Assembly: GCA_008711295.1 (NCBI GenBank)
Contig: VUYV01000011.1
Coordinates: 3,165,029-3,229,028 of the forward strand
Source: Anarhynchus alexandrinus
Taxonomy: Eukaryota > Chordata > Aves > Charadriiformes > Charadriidae
Direction: 5' to 3'
Length of the DNA stretch: 64,000 bases
Part shown: piece after piece, positions 11,901 through 23,900 of the stretch
Position numbering within the stretch: the first letter of the stretch is position 1
Layout: each line of letters begins with the position of its first letter
Position numbers and translations under genes: made by a program
The notes under the pieces: model-generated
Seen by the model: only the letters and a program-made list of their open reading frames with translations
Told to the model about the DNA's origin: nothing
The model's database searches: none

Positions 11901-14900
11901 GGACTTCAAAGAGGATCACTGATTTCCATTAGCCAAAACCAGTGATCTATAAATTTGAAATCCAGCTCCTCTGAAAACTTGTGGTGGTTCTTTGACCCAT
12001 ATGGGATCAAAGGGGAAGTACAGAGTACCAAAATTAGGCGTTGTGTCTGTTCAATACCACTTATACCTCCCCTTATGGTGACTAGAGAAGGTCTAGGCCT
12101 TCCAGCAAAGGAGAAATTGAGGAGAGTGAGCTGGGTGCAGAAGTCTGGTCTTAAGCCCCTGACAGATATGAAGGGGGGGAAAAAGCAAAAGCGACTTTTT
12201 TTGGAAGTTATTAATTCTTTTTCTTGTTCAGCTAAACATTGCCCAATCAAATAATTTTGCTGTGACTGTCTACGGAACATAGTTCTAGAAGACAGTGGTG
12301 TCTACTCTCATGAGTATAAGGGTATGTTCCCCAAATGAGTGCACATAAGCAGAATTGAGTGATTATTAATGATGTGATATCAGAGTTTATGAACATGTTT
12401 CCAGCATCACTAGCAAAATGGTTGTATTCACACCCTAGCGATAGCTGAAGTGTAATATTCTGCATTGCTTTGTGGCAGCACCAAACACCCTTGCAGTAGT
12501 TGCCAAACTAGTGTGGAAGCCCTTGAAGGGAAAAAGGGAATTGTTTGTCTGTGTTTCTGTGCCAGTCGATGGTTCCTGTGTCATTCACACCTTCGCAAGC
12601 AGAAGAAGGAACTGAGTTACAGTTCTGCGTATGTGATCTAGAAAACAAGTGGTGTCCTCTGTGCACAGCTGCTCTCACAATGCCATTTCCATAGATGTCT
12701 TATTTTTGTCTATATTTTAAGCATAAATTATTGTTTCAGTGTGTAACTAATTCTCAGTTCTGGCTTGTTAGCTTCTTGAGCCTGCTCAGTAATTGCGAGG
12801 TTAGGTTTTTCCTTATACTTGTAATCAGCATGCTAGAAATTTGGATCATGAGAAATAGCTGTGGCTGTGATTGTGAGTCACGTGTTGCAAGGAAGGAGAC
12901 ATCAGACACTTTCACTTGGGTTCTGTTTCTGACTGCTGTTGTTACAAGTGAACTCACATAAGAGAAGCTGCTTCTTTTTTTCCCCCTGGATTTTGTTTAT
13001 AGTGTGATAATTTTGCTTAGAGAGGGTTAGAGCCCTTTTGGGTTTGACGTCATATGCAATAGACTGAATTCTCCAAAGATAATGCAGCCTAACTAGGAGA
13101 TGCAACAGCAGTGAGCTTGATCTCTCCTGCCATTGCAGCCTCCTTGGACAAGTTGTTTTCAGTTGTGCAGCTTGTTTTGGAGTGTGTGTATGTTTGGGGG
13201 GGGGGGGGGGGGTTGTTGTGGGGTTTTTGTTTGTTTTTTTTAAAGGAAAGCCAATAGCAAGGATGGCAATTTGTGACAATTCTAAGTGGTAAATGTTGCA
13301 CAGGCTCAAGAAGTTAACTTGTTCCACCGTACTATATAAACTAACACAAAATGTCTGCATCCCACCTAGCCCATACCTGCTAACAAGACCACTGTTTGTA
13401 AATGCCATGTTTTATTTTTATTCCTCACCCTCCCATCATTTTTTCTTTTTTTTTTTTATTCCCATCCATGTTCCAAACTAGTTTCTAAGCGACGCAAGGC
13501 TCACCTGAGACGCCTGGACCGGCGATGGACGCTAGGCGGGATAGTCAACAGGCAGCAAAGTCGAGGTGAATTAATAGCTTCCTATGGCACCAATCCCTAA
13601 GGGTGCCCCAAAAGCCATGCTGGAGCTTCGGCTGTTGTGCGCTGGGGTCTGCATCTTCGACACTCTGGTAGAGAGAGGCTGAAGTTCCAGAGTTCAGATG
13701 TGGATTTTGTACATGACAGCTTGAGGGTGTCTTGGAGGCAGGGTAAGGCACCCCAAGAGCTGGAGGCTAATAACCAAGGATAACTGCAGTCTGATTCCTC
13801 GTGCTGCTTGGGGAAACTCACATCTGTTGTGTTTTAACTTTGGGCATATTCATACTCAGTCTTTCCTACCTCAGTAAGGACAAGTGATACTTTCAGGGCT
13901 ATTAAAATGAGAAGAATGCCAAAAAGCTATGGTCAGAGATGTGCGCACTGGAAAAGTGCTTGGTGTGGAAAGATGAGAATCATTCCAGTTTCAGTCCCCT
14001 TTCTTCCTTGCAAGCAGTGCTTGGTACTAAAGACAGACTTCTTCAGAACTTTTGGGAGCTTTATGTATCAGTCCTAGGTGTTTAAAATACCACTAATAGC
14101 AACATTTTTTTATTTTTTTGTTTTAGCTTTTCTGGTCTGAGAAGGAGCATGGTAGGGTGGGGGGCAACACCTTGTGTTCTGAAGCTGCATTTGGGTAAAG
14201 TTTGAGGAATCTTCCAAACCAAGCATTTCTCCAGTGCATGTGAATCATCCTTCCCAGAGTAAAGGTGTCCCTTTCTATCCCCTTCTGCCCTTCTTGCAGG
14301 ATTGTCCAGATGTGGTATTCGTTGCATTTTAAAAAGGAAGGAGCTGGGGGGAAGCACCACTTGCACCTTTGTTAACTTTCAGACAACCTTGCTGAGGGGA
14401 TGGAACCAAATGTAAGCACAGGACAACCTTCCCAGTTGAGGAAAAAATGCCTTTTGTTACTAAGGAGAGAATGTACTTTTAAAGTAGGAAATCTATCTTC
14501 TCCTGGACTTGGTGGCAGTTGTATGTGCAGACTTGTGTGTGTGTCAAGCACATATAACTTTTCAGTGACCTTGTACCTTTGCCTCAAGTATTATTGAGGA
14601 AACCAAAATAACAAGAGGGCTGTTCTTCCTACTATAGCTTCACCCTGCAGCAACTGGAACTACCTTCAGAGGACAAGGTCTTTCTCCTCAGCCACCAAAT
14701 ACACCCTGAAGGCATCAGAAAGAACCCCATAAGCGCATATGCTGGCTTGTGAAAAAGAACTTGTGCTTATTTCTGTGACCCAAAAGTTTAGGAACTACTT
14801 ACTTTGCATTGACAAACTCTGCCAGATACTTCCTAGCAATTTAACTGGGAGAATTTCTGGGAATCAGTTTTCTAAACAATTTGTTTACTAGTTTAAACAA

Positions 14901-17900
14901 ATATATCCTTTCATATTTATACAATATTGCAAACAAAGCCCCATAAAATATTAAGACTGCATGATCAGTCCCTTAGCATAGTTGACTGGTAAGACTCAAG
15001 GACCTAAGTTGCATTCCCAGGTTTTTCCTCTTGCACTCTTACACCCACCATCTGCTTGCGTCTTCTCCAGACCTGCTCTCTGACCAGTGTCGCAGTGTCT
15101 TCCCTGGCATTTTTCCCCACCACAGGCTCCCCTAGTCTGTTCTATCCCTGCCTTTTTCTTGCTACATAACAGTTTCTTCCCTATTAGGCCCAAGCAATGG
15201 GCGTAATTTGAGTGTGTTGGAGAAAGTGTGCTTTATCTCAAACTAAATCTCGGCACTTGAACTTGGCACAAACTGCAGCATCTCAAGGTTTGGGGCACCC
15301 TCCATGGCTGAGCTGCCCTCTCCGATGCATTTCAGCCACAGCTAGCCAGGCTGGCTAAAAATAAGCTGTTTAATGTCATCTGACATAATAGGTTAGGGAG
15401 CTTTTACAGGAGCAGGCTGATTGGAAGTAAAGTGATTTGAGTACTTGGGGGGCAGATTACAGACAGTGGCTTCATCTTTTGGCACAGCTGCAGCCTATAC
15501 AGACATCTACCCCTTCCAAACTGCAGTTCAAAGTATGAGTCTCTCTGGGTGTCCAGTCCGCTGCTCTCTAACAGATCACAGTTTATGTGAGGTCAGGAGA
15601 GATTCTTTCTCCCTTCTTTCCCTCCCATCCCAGCCCAAAAGACTTCTAACAAGGCCAAATTTGGGTGGGTTTGCACAGAAATGACAGAATGTGTGAAGTG
15701 TGCGCGTGCACCCCCCTGCCAACCTTCAAGTCCCTGCTCCAAAGCACAGAAGAACTAGAGCTGCTCAAACAGGAGGTTGCCAGAATTGTTCCATGCAGGC
15801 AAAACAGCTTCCCTTCCCCCACTTGGCCTCTTTCTTGGAAATAAATTCAATTAAACATTTTGGCTGAAATTCTTCCCACCCAGCGATATTCTACTTCAGA
15901 TAGTCCCAGCTCTTGGAAGGGTTTGCTCTGAGAGTTCACTGGAGTTTAAAAGCAAGCTGTAAAGGATGCTTCCCTTTATATTTGTGTTTCGGGTACCACT
16001 AATAAGCATTTTTACTGATTTGGTCTATGATAGACCCACTTGAAAGCCAGAACTGAAGGACGTAAGCATTGTTTTTGAAGGCCAGGATTTTCTAAGTGAC
16101 TTGGATATTAAAAACGCTGGATAAGCTGGAGTGCAGAAGGGAAGGGTGTTTGCTTCCCTGTTACAGACTACCTTGTAGGGGTAACACGTGGCTTATTTCT
16201 ACCCTTTCTGAAGCCATTTGAAGAGGCTAAGCATCCCTGAACTTCAGATGTTTGAGAGCAATGTTACTGGGTCTGTGAATAAGAAACACGAAAGACAAAT
16301 TACTGAATATCATGGTAGTGTTCCCTTTTTTTAAAGCTAAAAAAAAAAAACCTGCAAAGAGAACAGCTGTAGTCTGTTTTTACAAAGAGAAACAGATGAC
16401 ATTTGTTGCTGAACTTTTCTCTTTAAAATGGTCCGTGGTGTGCCCAGATCTAAGAGATTACATTGGTTTGTTTCTTATGTAGTTGCAGAGCTTGGTTTTT
16501 TAGAATCTTAAAGTTTTTAAATGTGGTACACTTTCTAAACTTTTGTCTATGCTTCACAAAACTCCAATAATACAAATATGGATTGTGAGGAGAAGCCTGA
16601 ACATTTGTAGTTTTCCTCAGTCCTGACACTTGTTAGACCTGCAAGCTGCAGAGTTTGTGTTCTCTTGTACTGGGTAAAATGCTAATTCTACACATGCATT
16701 TATTTGGAACTTCCCCTCAAAGAGGACTTAAGATTGTTTACAAGCTAATTTCATGAGAAGTCATTTGTGCTATTACAGTTTGATTGGGAAAACTGGGGGT
16801 TTACATGTCTGTTTTATATGCCAGATATTTGGCATAAGTTATTGCTGCTTTGGTTTTGTGCCCAACACTTTCAACTGGAGCTGTTACAATGCAGGAAAGT
16901 ACTTTAAAGTTATTCATATCAACAGTATAGTGACATCTGAGCTGAATTTCTGCCAAATAAGCCTATTATTTAAGAGTAGTTGCTAGCAGAAAAAAATAAG
17001 CTATTCAATGAAAGAGTTAAAGTTAGAACTTGGAAACCATAGTTCTTTGTATTGCTTGCCTAACTTATGGAGAGAGGGAGCTTGATGGGAAGAGATGGAT
17101 GGCACGTAGAGCAAAGGCAGCCGTGTAACCCGGTGGTCCCTATACTTGAACCTCATCTTGAGTTGGTCTTGATACTTGAACCCTATCTCCTAGCCCGGGT
17201 GGGTTGTTCTGCAGTCACTTTTCTAGCTGTGGAAAGAGCCCTCGATCAGTACTTGGTAATCTAGCCTGGCTGGTGTGCTTGTGCATTCCTACCCTTTCCA
17301 GCATCCCACCAGACCCGCTTTGCCCTTTTCTACAGCCCCTTCATTGCCCACAGGACTTCTCCCTTTGTTTTCATGCTTTCCCCCTGCTTGTCCTTGATGC
17401 TGGTTAAATGTTTGTCACTCACAACACAAGGCTGCTTTGCTGTGCTGAATCAAACCAGCACAGAGCAGCTTCAGACTTAGTTTGTTCTTTCTTCTCTTCA
17501 ACCCCCCTCCCCTTCCCCTGTGCTCCAAGGAAAGTAGTAAATGTTTATTGCCCCTTGCTGGTTGAAGAAAGAGCATGTGCAATACAGAACTGTTTAGAAG
17601 AAATGTCATTATTGTTCTTTCCTATCTATTGGCATGAGGTTTTCTATTATTAAAAAAAAAAAGGGGGGGGGGCAGGGGGGATGACAATGGCTGAAGAGCT
17701 TCTGTCTGCAGATGAATGCATTTGATAACTGTGGACAGTTATTTTCTCTGCTGAATATTTAGACAAGTAAAACAAAGTCCATGTTGAATTAATGCATCGC
17801 TTTCTGGAACAGTGAGACTTTTTCCAGAAGCAGGCCTGACAAAGGGGGGGTGGAGCGGAGGAGTGGGGGAGGGCGAGTGCAGACTGCTGACTGAGGGGAA

Positions 17901-20900
17901 AGTATTTTGAAAGAAAATTCTTATGTGGTTTGGAAGATGTAGGGTTGGGGCTGTTGCATTTTTGCTGAGAAATCGTTAATTGGCTAATTTCTAGCCCAGT
18001 GCCCCCCTATCCCCACCCGTACCGACATTTCAAACAAGGATGGGGTCACAGAAAGTTGGGGGCATGTACAAACACCAGCTGAGCAAAGGAAATTACTCCC
18101 TTACTTGGTTGGCTCCTGAAGTGCTGCAGATAACTTCCACGCTTACTTATGGAGGCAGAAAAGAGCAAATTTATAAAATATAGGTGAAGGAGAGGTATGC
18201 AAAACGGGGCGCTTAGAACTTGGAAGCAGAAATGTATGAGCGCTGGCCATTTGCCTGGGAGAGATGAGACTGATTATGCAGGGCTGGAAATGTGCATGGT
18301 ATTTTAGCTGCTTAAAGGCAAGGTTCCTGTCCCAAATAGTTTACAGCCTAAACAAAGAGAACGAGATCTGCGCATCAAAGGAGCCTGGGCAAGTGGCAAT
18401 TTGGCACGCATCTTATTACGACCAAAAGGTTTTTCACAATGGAAAGTGATATTTATTTGGTATTTTTAAAAGCTTTTAGAGAAGGACTAAAACTAAGCTT
18501 GTTTGGTAAGGCAGGAAGTCAGAGTAGGTAACGCTTATTTTAAGAAGGATTTGAGAGTTTCAGGTTATTTGATACCATGGAGGAGGCAGCCTAATCAGGT
18601 TGATGAGGCATCATAAGAAAGGCATGGGGCTGAGTAGGAAAAGATGAAAGGATTTGGAGGAGTGGGAAACGTAAAGGGAGCAGAACATGTGAGAGTGTGT
18701 ATTAGGATATTAAAGCAAGGCACAGCACACAGGCTTGAAAATTTAAGACGGGACAACTGAATTGGGTGTACACTTGGTAGGAGTCTGGCTGAAGTGCCAG
18801 TGTGCTGCTGTGCCAAGAGCCTTGGGCAAGAGCAGTGTGCTGAAAGGCTGAGAAGGGAGCAAAGGAGGCAGGAGGTGGCTGTAGTGGCTGTGCAGGAGAG
18901 GTGGTAGGGCCAGATCAGAGCTCTAGCCATGAGGAGCAGTACTGATAGAGAATTTTGAAAATGTTGGGGAAAGGAATCGTTACCTTGGTGATAGACTAGG
19001 AGGAATCTGAAATAAGCAGTGCCAAGGGAATTGGGAAGATTGAATAAGGAAGATTTGGAAAGTGCTACTGAAGCTCTACGTTACAACTCAAGCAGTAAAA
19101 CCGTAGGTCTGCTTTCCTTGACCTGACAATAAGTATAAATCCAGACAGCCAGAGAAGGGACCAAGTTGCCTTCTCAAGACACCTCATAACTTTAATGTGT
19201 AGTATGTGTGTGCGCAAGCACATGTGTAAAATCTGAAATTCTGGTTTGACAGATGGGATTGGAGGAGCCTCACAGGCTGTCAAGTTGTGTCTTGCTCTGT
19301 CAGACAACTAGGTACAGATCCTTCAGGAAAGGATGGAGCTTCGTCTTAGCTGTTCTGAAGTTTTCCCTGTGTGAGAGGTGTCTTAGCAGGTCACCTTATA
19401 TGGAAGTACCCAATAACTAAAAATTCTTTGAGGTTCCCCTTTTACTAGTAGGTAAAAATACAGCAGGTGAAACAAAAGAAAACCTGTTTGGGTATATGCT
19501 GGTTAAAGGGAGTGTGATGGGATGGACACATCTGCTGGCTCTTTAATTACAAGGTATAATCCTACTCAAAAGGGGAAAAAAAAAAAGAGCAGTGTTGTCA
19601 TGGTCTGCCATTATCCAAAAATAAATGTCATTGGCATTATGTCCTCCTAAACTTTAACAAGTTAAATGTAGCATCTCTACTTTTTCTTCAACCAATATGT
19701 TGTATCATAGCCATTGAACAGGCTGGGCAAGGTGGAAGAAATATTTCAGTCCCCCCTACAATATGGTTGCAAAGATGACCTTTTACTACTTGATAAGCAT
19801 TGCCAAGGTGCCTACAGATCGTCTTGCTCTGCTGTAAATCATATGATGGTTTAAGAACTGCTTTATAAATCCTACTTATGCAAAAAAGTTGCACTTTATT
19901 AAGATGCATCTTAAAATAGGTAAGAGATGTGTGGGCACTCTTAAATTATCCTAGCCTGGTTTTAGATCAAGTTTCATATGGGTTGCCTTGACCCTGCTTC
20001 CAGCAGTCTCAGTAATAGACCTCTTCCTCAAAATTAAATTACACTGCAATGAAACTGGCCTGGCATATTACAGAGAAAAGCTTTACATAGAGTTTGTGGT
20101 GCCACCACTAAAAGAACCAGGCTTACTTTCCCCAGCATCTTCCCTTCTTTACTCTCATGCAGATCTGCAATGAACCGAACCAGGCTTAGGGTCACACTAA
20201 GGGTCAGGTTGACTTCAAGTCCATCTCACAGTCATGAACTGTGCAACGAGAGGTGGCGGGTGTGAGGCAGGACGAAGGAAGGGAGAAGAGCATGGTCTCA
20301 GCTGCTGCAGCATTAGGCACGCATTCATAAACTTTGTTTTTAAAGCAGCTTTTTAGTTTTAAAGCTATCGCTATATGTGTATAGGAAAGGCTCAGCTTGT
20401 CAGAGCACTGTTAGGTTGCTGGAGGGGATGCAGAATGGTTGTGTTGGTCTGACATTTTTTTTTCTCTCCTAACAGCCATGGAAGGGCATTAGACGTCTGT
20501 GGCTAGTGAAGAAGTGACCCATAACTCTCAAATGTCACTGACTTCCTTGTACCAGGTCTCCTGAAAATAGCATGGTTGTGTACATCTGTACAAACCACAG
20601 CTGCAATGCAGGGCATTCTACAGCTCAAATGGTTTGTCCTGTGTATATGTGCACTTTGCAGCTGCACTGCAGCAACCTCTGCTATGCCTGCTGGGGGGAA
20701 ATCTCAGTTGCTCAAAAAAGCCCTCTCTGTAGTATTGTGGGCTGTTACAAGGACATGGGAACTGTCCTCTGCTGTCCACACTGTTTTCCTAGTGATCTAA
20801 CAGGATCTGCCTCTATATTTTGACCCCAAGCCTCTACTGTCCGGCTTCAGGAGACTTTAGGTAGAACCACAGTTAGAGAAGCCTGCCTTTCTTTAGGGAG

Positions 20901-23900
20901 GAGAAAAGAAAGGAGAAGAAAGATTGATAGGGAAGTGAGGTTTTGAAATAACTCATGGACTGTGTGCTGGGCTGCCCGGTGTCTGGGAGGGCTGGGCAGA
21001 GCATAGCTACAAGTGGGTGGTATGAGTTGAGTAGTCCAAATGGTGCAGAAATTCCTGTGCATGTTTTAAATAGTGTCTGTGTCCAGGGAGGGGGGAGAAT
21101 GACACATACTAATCCTTTCCTTCCAAGCTAAGTTGGATAACTCATGATGTGACAGACTTGTATCGTAGCTCTTTGCCAAACAGGCTTTGCTTCTTCATGC
21201 ATACCTTGTTCAGATTTACTAGGGCAGCTGAATTTCTACTAGAGGTACCTCTTTCAGTTCAGCTGGTGAACCTCCTTCTTTGACCTCCAGATTGGAAGTA
21301 AAGAAATATAAGTGAAGTAGGCTAATTGAGCTATTAAGAGATCTCTGGGTGTCACGCTTTAAGAACAGAGGTGCCTTTATGCCATTTTCAGCAGATCTTG
21401 GAGAGTAGGACTCTCATCCCATTATTTCCAAAGTGTAGCTTTTTAGCTGATGTATGTGCTTTGTAGCACGTAGTAAAGTTTATTCTGCCTACTTGACCTC
21501 GACAGTGAAGTTGATGTAATGGAAGCTGCAGCTGGGGAATACAAATTATACTTTTGTTTGCATTTTTTGCTGGTAATTGTTAAGTCAAAACTTAATGAGT
21601 CAAAATTAAACACTTTTGTATTTTCTGTAGATCTGGGCATAGAACTTTGGTAGGTCTGGGATGGTTCACTGACTTGTGTGTTATACTATTGCCTGTCATA
21701 GAATCTGGATGAAACCAGCACAATATTTCAGATTTTTCAGTATAACTCAGAGCAGTGTCTTTCTACTGGCCGATGTTCTGCTGATTCTCTCATGAAACCA
21801 CTCATCTGTGCTAAGTCTTTCCAGTAACCTTATGTATCATTCACAAAGTGTCAAGTATTTTCTCTTAAAGACTTTTGAATAGTAATCTGATATGTTGAAT
21901 GCTACATCAGTCATCTTAAGTGACACACCCACTGAAAGCTCCACTGCTCCCTTCAGCAAATCTCACTTTATACAAAACATCCACTGGCTAGACATAGTCT
22001 TTGAGAAGCAAAACAGAATTATGCTTTGGCTGCAAGGGAGCCCATATCTCCAGAATACTGTTTAAGTTACAAACCTCATGTATGTTTGTGGTATCACCTG
22101 CACCACTGAAAGAAACCAAACGGGTAATCTTGGAAATGGCTGTAATTTTGCTGTGAAAGCACTTTGCAAGGGAAAATTGTAATGGTGGCTGCCTGTTTTT
22201 GATCTGTAGGCTTAAAAATAGAACTGCTAAACAAAAACATTGTAGGGCCCTCTTTTCTACATTAATTTTTAACACTGTTTTGGTTGTGTTGCTTTTTGGA
22301 AGAACTTTTTTTTTTCTCTCTCTTCCCCTCCTACTTCTGTTCAGTCTCTTTTCCCCTTCCCTCTGTGTAGGGAGGAATCAGCTGAAGGCTTTCCTCTCAA
22401 AGAACAGTAATCTTGAGTTGAAAGCCACAAGGCTGAAGATCTAAGCAACAGAAGTGCTTATGGACAGACTAAGACAGGGTCAACTCAGAAAAGCCCACCA
22501 GTCTCACCTGCACATCCCAGTGTCGCAGTACTTGGACAGGGCTCTATCCTCCTTAGCAACTCAGTGTTTCAGTTTCTAGAGCTGGCCAGTGTCTCTGGGC
22601 ATTCTGAGTGGTGTGTGTGCAAGGCAGCAAGGTGAGAGCAGAAACATGCAAAGCAGTAATCTCAATACTTGGGGTCAGAGTGCTGCTCAAGAGCAGTCTT
22701 TTTCCTCAGTAAACCTGACCAAGGATGACAAGCTCAGGAAAGAGAGTGAATCTCTCTCAGCTGAGGATGTGGCTTCTCCTTGCAGCTGGCAGCTGCTTAT
22801 TCAACGCGCCACCTCAACAGCATGCTCAGTCCTTTCTGGCCTGCTTCAGCCAGAATGAGAGGAGTTGGAGAATATCTCTGCTATTCTGCCTTACCTTGTA
22901 GCTAACTGGAAGGGAAATCCAGGAGTCTGTGGCTGGGAGGAAGGCAAGTAATGGACAGGTGATGTGTGCCCACATGCATAGCTGCAGGCCCAGAAGTTGT
23001 GTTTGCAGAAGTTGATGGCTATTGTAGTAGCTTGCATGGATCTGTTGTCCTTTTCCCTGGGAAGCCACTCATCTATATTTGGAATGGAGAGAGTGGGTTT
23101 GTGAGGGGGAGAAAGGGATCTAATTTTTGGAAGGTGATTGCATCCTGTTTTGCAAAGGACCCTTACCCCAAACTTTCATTTCCCTTAAATGATCTGTCTC
23201 AAAAATGCTATTAGGGTTGATGGGTGACCACTGTTTCAATTCCTCACACAGAAGTCCTGCTGGAGCAGGAGTTTGGAAAGCTATGTTGAAATCCAGGAGT
23301 GAGCACCTTCCTCATGGCCTCCCACCCTGTCCTCTGCAGAAGAAGGGAGGTCACTCCCCTCAAGAGTGAGACTACTCTGCCCAGCAAGAGGAGATGAATA
23401 GCTGGCTTTAGTTGCAGCAGGGACTGCTGTTTATGTGGAGGAAAAAATAAGATAAACAGAAAAACTTCTGTTGTAGCTGTCATGGCAAGGGTGAACACTG
23501 AAAGCCTGGGTTATAAAGCGCCTTTGGTATGGGGGAGAGACAAAGCGGGGCCTTCTTCCAACACTCAGCAAACATGTAGCTTAGCTCTTTATTACTGTCC
23601 TAGAAACATCCCTGGAAGTGTCTGGAGCAATGTGTATCTGTACAGTGCTGCAGCTCTGCACACCTGAAGTTTCCCCTGGCCCTCTCCTCTCAAGGACGAG
23701 CTCTAGCTGCCCCGGGATCTTCTGCAGTTCCACTTAGTGCTTGGGGCTTTGTATGCAGTGGAAACTGGGCACATAACTCCTTTAGCAGCAGTCACTTGAA
23801 ACAGAGGAAAAACGAGTATGTCTTTACCACACAGAGCAGAAACCCAGCTAGGAAAACTGTCCTGTGACTTTGAAGCCGGGTTTCATTAGCTGGGTTTCAT

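Noticed and set aside
12902..13408. 168-codon minus-strand frame across the 17-G run
   Set aside because: The proline and lysine runs are translated homopolymers, and the frame overlaps the intron between two confirmed exons.
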